NCBI RefSeq assembly: GCF_014119005.1
Contig: NZ_JACGYX010000003.1
Coordinates: 62,001-126,000 of the forward strand
Origin: Psychrobacter sp. GP33
Lineage (GTDB): Bacteria; Pseudomonadota; Gammaproteobacteria; Pseudomonadales; Moraxellaceae
Direction: 5' to 3'
DNA: 64,000 nt
Below the pieces are notes generated by a model that was not told where the DNA came from, did not search any database, and saw only the letters and a program-made list of their open reading frames with translations. This document shows, in pieces, positions 43,493 through 52,686 of this stretch (its first letter is position 1; every line of letters begins with the position of its first letter). Position numbers and translations under genes: made by a program.

Positions 43493-43573
43493 AGCCAAGC
43501 CTGTCTTATCTTACCGATAGGGGCATTATCACAATGTCTGCGGTGCGATTATGGCATTAGGTTTGGCTTTTTT
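43493..43573 (+). ncRNA. Candidate structured small RNA or complex terminator
   Basis: AGCCAAGCCT (43493-43502) pairs with AGGTTTGGCT (43559-43568), a 10-bp closing stem with one G-U, directly followed by T6 (43568-43573). Inside are a 6-bp hairpin (43505-43510 with 43516-43521) and a 4-5-bp hairpin (43523-43527 with 43533-43537). An extended -10, TGATATACT (43480-43488), sits at the right distance to start a transcript at about 43495. It could be an 80-nt independent RNA or the elaborate 3' end of the csp message. Confidence 0.45.
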
Positions 43574-43715
43574 GTGTCTGATAGTTTACATTGAAGGCTG
43601 TTGTAATTCAGACTTTTATACTTAAGAGCTCTATATTTAAAATCTTGTACTTAAGATAATTTTATTAAAGACTTGTACCTCTTATATCAGCCGTTACTAT
43701 AGTAAGGATAATTTT

Positions 43716-44870
43716 TTGAGTAACTTCATAACCTTTACGGACTTGCCACTTTCAGAACCAACGTTACGGGCGATTGATGACCTAGGTTTTACGGAACTAA
43801 CGGCTATTCAAGCAAAAATATTGCCGCATACCTTAGCCCATCAAGATGCTATCGGGCAGGCGCAAACTGGTACCGGGAAAACTGCGACATTTTTGCTAAC
43901 CATTATGCAGTCGTTGCTGACGCGACCATTTGCTGACGATGAAGAGCGTTATTTGGGAGAGCCACGAGCAGTAGTTATGGCGCCTACGCGTGAGCTTGCC
44001 CAGCAGATATTTGATGATTGTATTGCTTTAACGAAATATACGGCGCTGCACAGCGTCTGTATTATGGGCGGCACCAATTATGAAACCCAGCAGCATGAGC
44101 TCGAGCGACAATATGTAGATATTTTGGTAGCGACACCGGGGCGCTTGATTGATCTTGTTAATCGAGGCATGGTGTATTTGGATCGGGTGGAAGTGTTGGT
44201 GTTAGATGAAGCAGATCGAATGCTAGATATGGGCTTTATTCCTGATATTAAGCGTTTGGTTGGGAAGATGCCAGCCAATACGGATCGCCAAAGTTTACTG
44301 TTTTCAGCAACCTTTAATCAAGATGTCATGAATTTAGCCTATCGCTGGCTTCATGAGCCGCAGTTTGTCGAAATTGAGCCTGAGCATAAAACCAGTGAAT
44401 TGGTGGATCAGCATTTTTATCTTCTAAGCGAGAGTCAAAAGTTAGCAGCGCTTGAGCGTATCCTTAGTGATAACTCTGTCGATAAAATTATTATTTTTGC
44501 TAATCGTAAAGATCAAGTGAAGCGACTGTATCATAAATTGCGCCAAGCTCATAAAGTTGTCATGTTATCAGGTGATGTGATTCAGCAAAAACGTGAAAAA
44601 TACTTGCAACGTTTTAAAGAGGGTCATGCTTCAATATTGGTGGCGACTGATGTAGCAGGGCGCGGTATTCATGTTGATGATATCAGCCATGTGATTAATT
44701 ATACCTTACCGGATCAGCCAGATGATTACGTGCATCGAATTGGGCGTACGGGACGCGCAGGACAAGCTGGAATTAGTATTAGCTTTGTTAGCGAAGATGA
44801 TGCCTTTAATATTCCAGAGTTAGAGAAGCATTTAGATACTAAGTTTACGCTTGAGCAGTGGCAAGAATAA
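43716..44870 (+). CDS. DEAD-box RNA helicase (RhlB/RhlE type)
   Basis: A 384-residue minimal DEAD-box helicase. It has the Q motif (GFTELTAIQ), AQTGTGKT (motif I), PTRELAQQI (Ia), TPGRL (Ib), VLDEADRML (II, DEAD), FSATF (III), IIFANRK (IV), VATDVAGRGIHVDD (V) and HRIGRTGRAGQ (VI). There is no long basic C-terminal tail, so it resembles RhlB more than RhlE or CsdA. The TTG start at 43716 has TAAGGA at 43703-43708. It lies next to the cold-shock gene. Confidence 0.94.
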   Translation: MSNFITFTDLPLSEPTLRAIDDLGFTELTAIQAKILPHTLAHQDAIGQAQTGTGKTATFLLTIMQSLLTRPFADDEERYLGEPRAVVMAPTRELAQQIFDDCIALTKYTALHSVCIMGGTNYETQQHELERQYVDILVATPGRLIDLVNRGMVYLDRVEVLVLDEADRMLDMGFIPDIKRLVGKMPANTDRQSLLFSATFNQDVMNLAYRWLHEPQFVEIEPEHKTSELVDQHFYLLSESQKLAALERILSDNSVDKIIIFANRKDQVKRLYHKLRQAHKVVMLSGDVIQQKREKYLQRFKEGHASILVATDVAGRGIHVDDISHVINYTLPDQPDDYVHRIGRTGRAGQAGISISFVSEDDAFNIPELEKHLDTKFTLEQWQE

Positions 44871-44903
44871 TTTAGAACAAGCTATGAACTAGCTAATTAT
44901 CAT

Positions 44904-44944
44904 AAAAAAGCCCTTAACGTTAATCATGACGTTAAGGGCTTTTT
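44904..44944. terminator. Bidirectional terminator after the helicase gene
   Basis: AAAAAGCCCTTAACGT pairs with ACGTTAAGGGCTTTTT around an 8-nt loop; A and T runs flank it, so it also ends the minus-strand TauE/SafE-like gene. Confidence 0.95.
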
Positions 44945-45001
44945 ATAATGAAAATTACTGAGTTTTTAGTAAAAACTATTGTTATAGCGGTTATCAAAAC
45001 A

Positions 45002-45910
45002 TTATTGATGAGCATGCTCTGTTGACGCTGAATGCTGGCTATTCATATGAGGTTCACTTGGCATATCATCCATATTTTGCTCCATACTATGATTCATATC
45101 GGCATGTGCATTATGTGTCATATCGTGATCCATATGGCTCATATTAGCTTGATGAGACATACTTTCTTTGGACATCATGGCTGAATGGGCGCTATGATCC
45201 ATAGGCATACCAGCGCCATGCCCAGAGTGTCCACCATGCATACTACTCATAGCTATCGGTACGACGATAACCGCCAGTCCTGATAGCATCATAATCGCAC
45301 CATTCATTTGCCGTAAGCGCCAGCGTCCGATTTGAGTGCGTAGCCAATTAACCGTGCCATGAGTCGCCACCAACATGGGCACAGTGCCCAAGCCAAACGC
45401 AAACATTAATACGGCACCTGTTAATGGATCATGTCCGACCACCGCAATCAATAATGCACCATATACCAGACCACAGGGCAGAAATCCCCATAATAAACCA
45501 GCTGTTAACGCTCGTGGAAAAGTCGTAAGTGGGAATACCTTTTTGCGTAAAGGGGCTAACGCTTGCCAAAAGTGCATGCCTAAGCGCTCAAGCTTATTTA
45601 AAAATGGTGCGCCAAGCATGATCATACCCACAAAAACCAACACCAAACCAAGCAAAATACGCGGGATATTATTACCCACCATCAGTGGTGCTAACACAGT
45701 GGTGCCAATAACGCCGGCTAACAGCCCTAATGATGCATAGCTGAGCAGTCGCCCAACGTGGTAAGTAGCAATTAAGCCACGACGTTTTGCTGGGCTAACA
45801 TCCTTCATGGATAGCCCAAAAGCAGCAACCAACCCACCACACATCCCTAAGCAATGCGGTGAACCAAAAAATCCCATCAGCAAGGCAGCAACCAATAAAG
45901 CAATGGTCAT
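45002..45910 (-). CDS. TauE/SafE-like (UreH-type) membrane protein with His/Met-rich tail
   Basis: A 302-residue protein with six or seven membrane helices. The start carries the family motif GFFGSPHCLGMCGGLV; WGFLPCGLVYGAL marks the second repeat. The last ~78 residues are extraordinarily rich in His (about 15) and Met (about 13), a pattern typical of periplasmic or cytoplasmic copper buffering. Directly upstream on the same strand is ccoS, so this protein probably helps deliver copper to cbb3-type cytochrome oxidase. Export of sulfite, the family's label, is unlikely here. Confidence 0.85.
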   Translation of the reverse strand: MTIALLVAALLMGFFGSPHCLGMCGGLVAAFGLSMKDVSPAKRRGLIATYHVGRLLSYASLGLLAGVIGTTVLAPLMVGNNIPRILLGLVLVFVGMIMLGAPFLNKLERLGMHFWQALAPLRKKVFPLTTFPRALTAGLLWGFLPCGLVYGALLIAVVGHDPLTGAVLMFAFGLGTVPMLVATHGTVNWLRTQIGRWRLRQMNGAIMMLSGLAVIVVPIAMSSMHGGHSGHGAGMPMDHSAHSAMMSKESMSHQANMSHMDHDMTHNAHADMNHSMEQNMDDMPSEPHMNSQHSASTEHAHQ

Positions 45911-46031
45911 AATAAGTATCTCTTAATATGAAAGGCAGTTTAAAAAACAATTTAAAATTTATATAACGTGATAGGTGGTGTTGCTATGAGTGATTTTAAC
46001 AATAGATAGCACGATGATTGATTAACGATCA

Positions 46032-46298
46032 TCACTTATTAGTTTCACTCTTATTATCAGCAGTAGAGGAGTTAAGAGCTGTATCATCAATAATAGATAA
46101 GTTTGCTTGGTCACTAGCAGCCGTAGTTTGATGAGCATTTATGACTTGCCTACGCTCTTGGCGATCATCCAAAATAATACGCTGAGAAGCGTTGTCTAAG
46201 TCTTCAAACTGATTAGATTTTACTGCATAACGTACTGCCCAAATGGCGACCACAAACAGCATTAGACTTAATGGAATTAATAAAAATATGCTGAGCAT
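46032..46298 (-). CDS. ccoS: cbb3-type cytochrome oxidase assembly protein CcoS
   Basis: An 88-residue single-pass membrane protein. The N-terminal helix LSIFLLIPLSLMLFVVAIWAV is followed by YAVKSNQFEDLDNASQRIIL, which matches the conserved CcoS segment. CcoS is needed for cofactor insertion into cbb3 oxidase. The last ~35 residues are a hydrophilic tail without family conservation. It lies 121 bp upstream of the copper-handling TauE/SafE-like gene; no ccoNOPQ, ccoG or ccoI lies within the window. Confidence 0.85.
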   Translation of the reverse strand: MLSIFLLIPLSLMLFVVAIWAVRYAVKSNQFEDLDNASQRIILDDRQERRQVINAHQTTAASDQANLSIIDDTALNSSTADNKSETNK

Positions 46299-46450
46299 GA
46301 AACACCTCTTGGCTGACGGTTTTGATAAAGGAACACATTCATTATACGCTGTTTATCAGCATAATGAATGCGCACTATGATACTTGCCATTGATTATATT
46401 GTATTCATAATCAAATTGATAAGAGAGTACGAGTGTTAAAAATTGTCTAT

Positions 46451-47221
46451 TTAAGGGAAGGTTTTTACTGCACTGCCTCTTGGTGTTAAGAGTTGCTGCT
46501 CACTAACTTCGTCAGCATGACGGCAGTTGGATTGGGGTCTGAGAATATCTCGAAGATATGCGGCAATTTCATAGACAGCGCGGCGTGAGTGGGTTAGGTT
46601 TTGCGCTGGTTGCATCCAGTCAAGATTGACCGGTAAAGGCGCTGCCATGGCTGTGGTATTAATATTACTGAGCGCAAACTGACGCCTTGCGCGCGCCATA
46701 TGGTAGCTATCAGTGATTAGATAAACGTGATGTAAAGGTATACGTTTGGCAGTAAAACGCGCATTTTCACACGTGTTCATGCTGGCATTTTCACTAATAA
46801 TGCCGTCAATGCCATGTTCAATCAGCCATTGCCCAAGCCATGGAGCCTCAGCACCGCTCAAGACTATGGGTAACGGCAAATCGTGATACGCGGTTGCCGC
46901 TGTACGAACGCGGTTTAGGCTATAACCGTTTAAGATAGTACGATTATTATGATCATTGGTAAGACCGCCGCCAAGTATGACATAGGCAGTTGGTGGTGAA
47001 CTCATTGCAGCACCTGTCATCAGCGGTAATGGCAAATGCTGAAATAAATAGACAACGGTGCGCGAAAACAACGGGGTAAATAAGCTGATAATAACCACAA
47101 TCACCATGGTTGTACCAATGATAAAAGTAATATTGATGATACGAAAAATTTTAATCGTGCGTTCAGCTGAGCGCAAGTAACAGCGCCATAGTCGTTTTGA
47201 TAACAGACGTCTAGACGGCAT
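46451..47221 (-). CDS. YdcF/SanA-like DUF218 membrane protein
   Basis: About 256 residues. A basic head and one membrane helix (IINITFIIGTTMVIVVIISLF) precede a DUF218 domain: YVILGGGLTN, LSGAEAPWLGQWLIEHGI, then ITDSYHMARARRQF with the conserved His and Arg. The family includes YdcF and SanA, linked to envelope integrity, with no defined reaction. The ATG at 47221 overlaps the 3' end of murB by 11 bp, giving tight coupling; the frame is open further upstream, but that part lies inside murB. Confidence 0.82.
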   Translation of the reverse strand: MPSRRLLSKRLWRCYLRSAERTIKIFRIINITFIIGTTMVIVVIISLFTPLFSRTVVYLFQHLPLPLMTGAAMSSPPTAYVILGGGLTNDHNNRTILNGYSLNRVRTAATAYHDLPLPIVLSGAEAPWLGQWLIEHGIDGIISENASMNTCENARFTAKRIPLHHVYLITDSYHMARARRQFALSNINTTAMAAPLPVNLDWMQPAQNLTHSRRAVYEIAAYLRDILRPQSNCRHADEVSEQQLLTPRGSAVKTFP

Positions 47222-48332
47222 GGTTGCCAAGTCCAATCGTTGCGTCCACTTGTACCCACACCGGCTCACGCATAATGGTAATGGCAAATTTTTCATATAC
47301 ACAGCTTGCGATATAGTCTTGTGCCGCTGCTACATTTTTTTGAGTAGCCATAAAGGGCGCATGATTGGTCAATACCAATGCTTGTTGTCTATGCGTCATA
47401 ATTGGGGCAATACCGCCGCCTTTCAGGCCTACTTGCTCAATGAGCCAACCTGCTGCGACTTTGACCATAGAATCTGGCATAGGGTAGCCGACAATATTAG
47501 GGTAAGACTCTTTCAGTTCGGTAAACTGTGCTTGGTGAATAATTGGATTTTGGAAAAAGCTGCCACAATTGGGCAATTGCTTGGGGTCAGGAAGTTTTTG
47601 TTGGCGAATATCAATAATTGCCTGCATTACATCGACAGGTATGGGCTTTTGACGACCCTGATTATCAGCATAACGCTGTGCGATCGACTGCACATCGCCA
47701 TAACTGGCTAAAATACGCGTCGCATCAGTATGTAGACGCAAGCCAACACGGCTAATCAGCCATGTATTGGGTTCCCTCTTAAACACACTATCGCGATAGC
47801 CAAATTGACAATCAAGCGCTGATAATTGATGCCAAGTATTGCTCGGTAAATGATAGGCGCGCACATATTGTAAACAGTCGTCTAACTGTACACCATATGC
47901 ACCAATATTCTGTACTGGTGCCGCGCCCGTCAGCCCAGGAATTAGCGCTAAATTTTCTAGCCCATACCAACCTTGACTGACCGTATATAAAACCAACTCA
48001 TGCCAGTTCTCGCCCGCCATCACTTCAATATCGACATAATCATCCGTATGTTCAATCAGATGAATACCGCGCATGTGTGGTTGTAACACTGTCGCTTTTA
48101 ACGTAGCTGGCAACAACACATTGCTACCGCCAGATAATACAAATAAAGGCGCTTGCTCATCATTATTGCGATAGCCCGCCATAAAATCATCAAGCTGCGC
48201 CTCATCTGTTAATGTCACTACCGTATCTGCCACGCAAGCTAGTGCCATCGTATTAGCTTGCGACAGATCATGCTGCTGTTTAAGCATCAAGTCATCATGA
48301 GTATGCAAAGCAGAGCGTGAAGCTAACGTCAT
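47211..48332 (-). CDS. murB: UDP-N-acetylenolpyruvoylglucosamine reductase MurB
   Basis: Flavoenzyme completing UDP-MurNAc synthesis. FVLSGGSNVLLP is the FAD pyrophosphate loop; YGLENLALIPGLTGAAPVQNIGAYGV the FAD domain core; LPNCGSFFQNPII contains the catalytic Ser; AAGWLIEQVGLKG closes the site. The length of 373 and the insertions (QFGYRDSVF region) match the long type I MurB of gamma-proteobacteria. The first ATG has AGGT upstream; an internal Met at 48287 would remove 15 residues. Confidence 0.95.
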   Translation of the reverse strand: MTLASRSALHTHDDLMLKQQHDLSQANTMALACVADTVVTLTDEAQLDDFMAGYRNNDEQAPLFVLSGGSNVLLPATLKATVLQPHMRGIHLIEHTDDYVDIEVMAGENWHELVLYTVSQGWYGLENLALIPGLTGAAPVQNIGAYGVQLDDCLQYVRAYHLPSNTWHQLSALDCQFGYRDSVFKREPNTWLISRVGLRLHTDATRILASYGDVQSIAQRYADNQGRQKPIPVDVMQAIIDIRQQKLPDPKQLPNCGSFFQNPIIHQAQFTELKESYPNIVGYPMPDSMVKVAAGWLIEQVGLKGGGIAPIMTHRQQALVLTNHAPFMATQKNVAAAQDYIASCVYEKFAITIMREPVWVQVDATIGLGNHAV

Positions 48333-48427
48333 AAAACGACCTATGTGGCGAATGGATAAGGGTTTAAAGTATCCTATAGACTAAAGGATAGAACATAACA
48401 AGGCATAGCTATAACAGTAAAAATGGC

Positions 48428-48925
48428 TTAGTTACTCTTCCAGCTCTCAATCCAAGCTTGCGCACTTGATTCGATACGCTCAATGACCTCTTCAAAGGCA
48501 TCACCATCACCAGTATACGGATCAGGAACATCATCACCACCATAAGTAGGGTCTTCTTCACTAAATAAAGCCAATTTAGCCAAGTTCTCTTTTTCGCCCC
48601 CCACGCTATCTTTGATTGCTTGTAAGTCGGCTAAGTTTTGACCATCCATCGCTAAAATCAAGTCAAAGTCATGGAAATCATCCGCACTTACTTGGCGGGC
48701 TTTGAGTTTACTGATGTTATAGCCATGCGCTTTTGCATGACGTTGCGCGCGTTCATCAGGTGCATGACCAATATGCCAATCTCCAGTACCGGCAGAATCG
48801 ACCTTAATCTCAAACCCTGCAACCGCAGCTTGCTGACGAAAGATTTCTTCGGCAGTTGGGGAGCGGCATATATTGCCTAAGCACACCAATAATACAGATG
48901 AAGGGGCAGACGCTTTAATCAGCAT
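48428..48925 (-). CDS. Low-molecular-weight protein tyrosine phosphatase
   Basis: A 165-residue LMW-PTP. The P-loop VCLGNICRSPTAEE (CX5R) lies at residues ~13-26 and the general-acid loop VPDPYTGD near residue 135. Substrates may be tyrosine kinases of polysaccharide synthesis in relatives, but none is nearby. The start is the ATG at 48925 with AAAGG upstream; the frame remains open for 18 more codons but that stretch has no RBS. Confidence 0.93.
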   Translation of the reverse strand: MLIKASAPSSVLLVCLGNICRSPTAEEIFRQQAAVAGFEIKVDSAGTGDWHIGHAPDERAQRHAKAHGYNISKLKARQVSADDFHDFDLILAMDGQNLADLQAIKDSVGGEKENLAKLALFSEEDPTYGGDDVPDPYTGDGDAFEEVIERIESSAQAWIESWKSN

Positions 48926-49146
48926 AATAGTACCTTTTATAACCATAAAAAAACATGCCAGCACAAACCAGCATCGCAATGTTGGCGTATCGGCATGTCA
49001 ATAGCGACAGTATTCGCGCTCAGCGTAACGCTTAATTAAGCGGATGGCAATAGCCGACACTAAACAATACCGTCATTCGAGACATTGCCAAATCTCGCTA
49101 AGCGCATCAACAAATTAATAATAGCATTACTTAACGGCTTAAATAC

Positions 49147-49569
49147 TTAGTCTTGACTGCTTTTAAAGCGGTGCAAATCGCGGCGCTCTTTCTTATTGGG
49201 CTTATTGTCTGGGCGAGCAAGATTGGCAAGTTTGCGCTGCTCCGCATAATGAGCGCGACGTGTTTCACTCTCCTCTGTTTCAGAATACAGTATTTGTGCG
49301 GCAGTCGCATTGCCACGTTGCATCGTTAATGCCTCAACAATAACTGTCTTTTCAGTCATTGCCGTGGCAGAGCCTTGACGAATGGTTAACTCATCGCCAA
49401 CGGCAATCTCTTTGCTGGTCTTTACCCGACTGCCAGCATAATGCACGCGACCACTTTCAATGGCTTGCTTAGCAAGAGTGCGCGTCCGATAAAACCGCGC
49501 CGCCCATAACCATTTATCAAGGCGGATTTTGGCTGGCACACCAGCGTTATCATTATGTTTACTCATCAA
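49147..49569 (-). CDS. hslR: Heat-shock protein 15-like S4-domain protein
   Basis: A 140-residue RNA-binding protein of the Hsp15 family, which rescues 50S subunits carrying stalled nascent tRNA. The S4 domain at residues ~14-60 reads IRLDKWLWAARFYRTRTLAK, IESGRVHYAGSRVK and VGDELTIRQG. The C-terminal part has the typical basic helix (RRAHYAEQRKLANLARP, KKERRDLHRFK). Two consecutive Met codons start the frame. Confidence 0.93.
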   Translation of the reverse strand: MMSKHNDNAGVPAKIRLDKWLWAARFYRTRTLAKQAIESGRVHYAGSRVKTSKEIAVGDELTIRQGSATAMTEKTVIVEALTMQRGNATAAQILYSETEESETRRAHYAEQRKLANLARPDNKPNKKERRDLHRFKSSQD

Positions 49570-49647
49570 AACCTCGTTAGCAGATTAAGATATAAATGAG
49601 GTCAAATACCTTAATTAAAAGTCTAAGTTTTGTGCAGGTATTACTTA

Positions 49648-49977
49648 TTAATGGCACCACTGCTGCTCACAAGGAACGCCATCATTATTACCGTCCATCT
49701 GCGTATTAGGGCAATGTTGAATAAAGTAAGTTGCTTCAGCGCAGGACGTCATTTGTGAACAATGTTGCCTGCCGTCACAAGAGAAATTTGCGGCAACGGG
49801 CTGTATGGCTTCATCATCCACGTAAGTTGGCGCAATATTATCAACGTCAGCAATACTCATAGCAGATGATGACACGCCCGCAGACGCGTTACTATCTATA
49901 TCACCTTTAGCTTGAAAGTGTTGATAGCTATAAAATGCCAATATTAATAATATAACAACGAGCATTGTTTTTTTCAT
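49648..49977 (-). CDS. Excalibur-domain protein
   Basis: A 109-residue exported or anchored protein. Signal/anchor MLVVILLILAFYSYQHF is followed by an acidic spacer and, from residue ~70, an excalibur calcium-binding domain: HCSQMTSCAEATYFIQHCP then DGNNDGVPCEQQW, the EF-hand-like DxDxDGxxCE pattern. Several Cys probably form disulfides. The family is common in proteins with nuclease-like domains, but here it stands alone. It precedes hslR by about 80 bp on the same strand. Confidence 0.88.
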   Translation of the reverse strand: MKKTMLVVILLILAFYSYQHFQAKGDIDSNASAGVSSSAMSIADVDNIAPTYVDDEAIQPVAANFSCDGRQHCSQMTSCAEATYFIQHCPNTQMDGNNDGVPCEQQWCH

Positions 49978-50022
49978 AATGGCATCTTTTTATTACTATT
50001 CACTATGTAATTGGTGAGGTGT

Positions 50023-51576
50023 TTATTTTAAAAATAACTGATAGCCGATATTATCATTGATAGCGATACAGTCATAGCCGATATCGAGCAGCGCATCTTG
50101 TAATAAGCGTGAATTGCTCTCAGAGGCTTGTAGCCCGACCAATACCCGACCTTCAGCAGCGCCATGATTGCGATAATGAAATAAGGTAATATTAAAGTCA
50201 TCACCCAATTTTTCTAAGAAAGTTAATAAAGCGCCCGGACGTTCAGGGAATTTGATTTTTAATAATTGCTCATTTTCGACATGGGCATGACCGCCAATCA
50301 AATGGCGAATGTGCGATTTGGCAATATCGTCATCGGTTAAATCATACGCTAGATAGCCGTCAGCGGCTAATTGATTGCTGATAGTCTCGCGCTCTTTATC
50401 GCCTTCTTTTAGTGCAATACCTACAAAAATAGCCGCCGGATCCATAGAGTCGGGTGACTGTTGATGGTCGGCACGATAGTTAAACTCAGTGATATTACGG
50501 CCATGTAAGCTGCGACAGAAGTTTAAAAATGCACCCGTTTTTTCAGGAATGGTCACGGCAAAAATAGCTTCTTTTTTCTCACCAATTTCAGTACGCTCAG
50601 CAATATAGCGCAAGCGATCAAAATTCATATTGGCACCGCAGATAATGCCAACGCAGTTTTTACCTTGTAAATTATTCGCTTTGATATATTTTTTCATACC
50701 AGCAACGGAGAGCGCGCCAGCAGGCTCAACGATGCTACGGTTTTCTTCAAACACATCTTTAATAGCAGCGCACACTTCATCATTGGTACAAGTAACGACT
50801 TCTGGCTCAACAACAGGTCCTGAGTTATCGCTTTTTTGCATACGCACCACATCGAACGGCAGTTTACCTATTTGGGCAACGGCAACACCATCGACGAATA
50901 AACCTACTTGTGGCAGTATTACTCGCTCATTGGCTTCCAGCGCTGCTTTTAAGCTAGCCGATTGATCCGCTTCTACCGCAATGACTTTTACATGTGGTGC
51001 CACTTCACCCAAAAATGCTGCAATTCCTGAGATAAGACCGCCGCCGCCAACGGCTACAAACACATAATCCATATTGCGCCATTGTTGGGTCAGCTCAAGC
51101 CCAATTGTTCCTTGTCCAGCAATGACCAGTTCATCGTCATAAGGCGGAATAAAAGTTAAGCCTTCACGTGCAGCGCGATCAATCGCATAACGATTTGCCT
51201 GATCAAAGCTATCGCCATATAAATCAACATTACCGCCCAATGCTTTTACCGCATCGACTTTAATGTCTGGGGTAGTGGTTGGCATGACGATGATATTGTT
51301 TAGCGATAGTTTACGAGCAGAGTAAGCCACGCCTTGAGCATGATTGCCCGCTGATGCACAAATGACGCCACGCGCTTTTTGCTCGTCACTCAGCTGGCTA
51401 ATACGGTTATAAGCGCCACGTAATTTAAAAGAAAAAACTGGTTGTAGGTCTTCACGTTTTAGACGAATATCATTAGCAAAACGCTGGGTCAGCTTGGGTG
51501 CAGGCTCAAGAGGGGTTTGAATGGCAACGTCATAGACGGTGGCTTGCAAGATGGCTCGTACCCAGTGTGACAGCAT
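50023..51576 (-). CDS. ilvA: Biosynthetic threonine ammonia-lyase
   Basis: Converts threonine to 2-oxobutyrate for isoleucine synthesis. The PLP lysine lies in LQPVFSFKLRGAYNRI (near residue 51), the phosphate loop in VAVGGGGLISGIA. Two ACT-like regulatory domains fill residues ~325-517 (FAVTIPEKTGAFLNFCRSL and LKIKFPERPGALLTFLEKL), so feedback by isoleucine is expected. I use the ATG at 51576 with TTAGGAA upstream, matching family length (517); an upstream start at 51618 is less likely. Confidence 0.96.
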   Translation of the reverse strand: MLSHWVRAILQATVYDVAIQTPLEPAPKLTQRFANDIRLKREDLQPVFSFKLRGAYNRISQLSDEQKARGVICASAGNHAQGVAYSARKLSLNNIIVMPTTTPDIKVDAVKALGGNVDLYGDSFDQANRYAIDRAAREGLTFIPPYDDELVIAGQGTIGLELTQQWRNMDYVFVAVGGGGLISGIAAFLGEVAPHVKVIAVEADQSASLKAALEANERVILPQVGLFVDGVAVAQIGKLPFDVVRMQKSDNSGPVVEPEVVTCTNDEVCAAIKDVFEENRSIVEPAGALSVAGMKKYIKANNLQGKNCVGIICGANMNFDRLRYIAERTEIGEKKEAIFAVTIPEKTGAFLNFCRSLHGRNITEFNYRADHQQSPDSMDPAAIFVGIALKEGDKERETISNQLAADGYLAYDLTDDDIAKSHIRHLIGGHAHVENEQLLKIKFPERPGALLTFLEKLGDDFNITLFHYRNHGAAEGRVLVGLQASESNSRLLQDALLDIGYDCIAINDNIGYQLFLK

Positions 51577-51850
51577 AACGGTTCCTAATGTAGATGTGAA
51601 TAAATAGAAGACAAACAATGGTAAAAACGAAATAGATTAGCCTATGCTGATTTTCAGTATCTTGCAAGACACAATTGCAATTTTTGCCATCCATTTTAAG
51701 GCGATAAGGGTGTCAGCTTAACTTTAAGTATTAATTTAACCTATAAAATGGGTAGATTATTATAATAATAGGCTGTTTTTAATACGAGAATATCAATGAA
51801 TGGTTATCAATGACCTCAGACAAGCATAGCCAGTGCTTAGCCCTATCAGT

Positions 51851-51856
51851 TATAAT
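51851..51856 (+). promoter_or_regulatory. Candidate -10 of rpiA
   Basis: A perfect TATAAT lies 44 bp before the rpiA ATG; the -35 is not obvious. It sits in the 324-bp divergent region between ilvA and rpiA, of which I could assign nothing else. Confidence 0.4.
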
Positions 51857-51900
51857 AAGCGCGCATTTTTTATATTATTTTACCTTGCCAAGGATTTAAG

Positions 51901-52560
51901 ATGAGTGATCAGCACGCACAAAAGCAAGCCGCTGCCAAGGCTGCGCTACGCTATATTGAAGACGATATGATACTTGGTGTAGGGACGGGCAGCACGGTCA
52001 ATTGCCTGATTGAGTTATTGCCACAGCTCAGACTTGCCGGTGCGGTTGCCAGCTCGCAAGTGACGGAAGATAAGCTGCGTGCGCTGGGTATTGAAGTGGT
52101 CGATTTAAACTTTGCCGGTACGCTTGATTTATATATCGACGGCGCAGATGAAGTGAATGCACATTTGCAATTGATTAAAGGCGGTGGTGGCGCATTAACC
52201 CGTGAAAAAATCGTTGCCGCAGCGTCCAAGCAATTTATATGCATGGTTGATGACAGCAAGATGGTTGATGTTTTAGGGCGCGCATTTCCGGTGCCGATTG
52301 AAGTCTTACCACAAGCACGCTCGTATGTCGCTCGCCAGTTGGCACAATTGGGCGGTGAGCCAGTATATCGTGAAGATTTCGTTACTGATTATGGCAACGT
52401 AATTTTAGATACTTATGACTTGGATGTTAGTGACCCTATCGCCCTTGAACAGCAATTAAATAATATCGTTGGCGTAGTTTGTAATGGTATTTTTGCTGCT
52501 AATCAAGCGGATATCTTACTCAAAGCTGGCAATGATGGCGTTAAAACTATTCTGCATTAA
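51901..52560 (+). CDS. rpiA: Ribose-5-phosphate isomerase A
   Basis: Interconverts ribose-5-phosphate and ribulose-5-phosphate. It has the family strings [43 protein letters not shown] (catalytic Glu region), PVEVLP-type sequence (PIEVLPQA) and TDYGNVILD. The length of 219 is exact for the family. It is divergent from ilvA, the arrangement also seen in other gamma-proteobacteria, and is followed by a bidirectional terminator. Its product feeds KdsD, encoded elsewhere in this window, through ribulose-5-phosphate. Confidence 0.97.
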   Translation: MSDQHAQKQAAAKAALRYIEDDMILGVGTGSTVNCLIELLPQLRLAGAVASSQVTEDKLRALGIEVVDLNFAGTLDLYIDGADEVNAHLQLIKGGGGALTREKIVAAASKQFICMVDDSKMVDVLGRAFPVPIEVLPQARSYVARQLAQLGGEPVYREDFVTDYGNVILDTYDLDVSDPIALEQQLNNIVGVVCNGIFAANQADILLKAGNDGVKTILH

Positions 52561-52621
52561 TGCTTGCTGCGTTAAATATTCATTAATAAGTTGATTAATG
52601 AATATTTAAGTAAAAGATAAG

Positions 52622-52657
52622 AAAAAGGCAGGTTACGTTAAGTAGCCTGCCTTTTTT
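52622..52657. terminator. Bidirectional terminator between rpiA and argF
   Basis: AAAAAGGCAGGTTAC pairs with GTAGCCTGCCTTTTT (one G-U) with a 5-nt loop and flanking A/T runs. Confidence 0.94.
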
Positions 52658-52686
52658 ATGTGCTTTTTAATTACGTTTTTATATGA

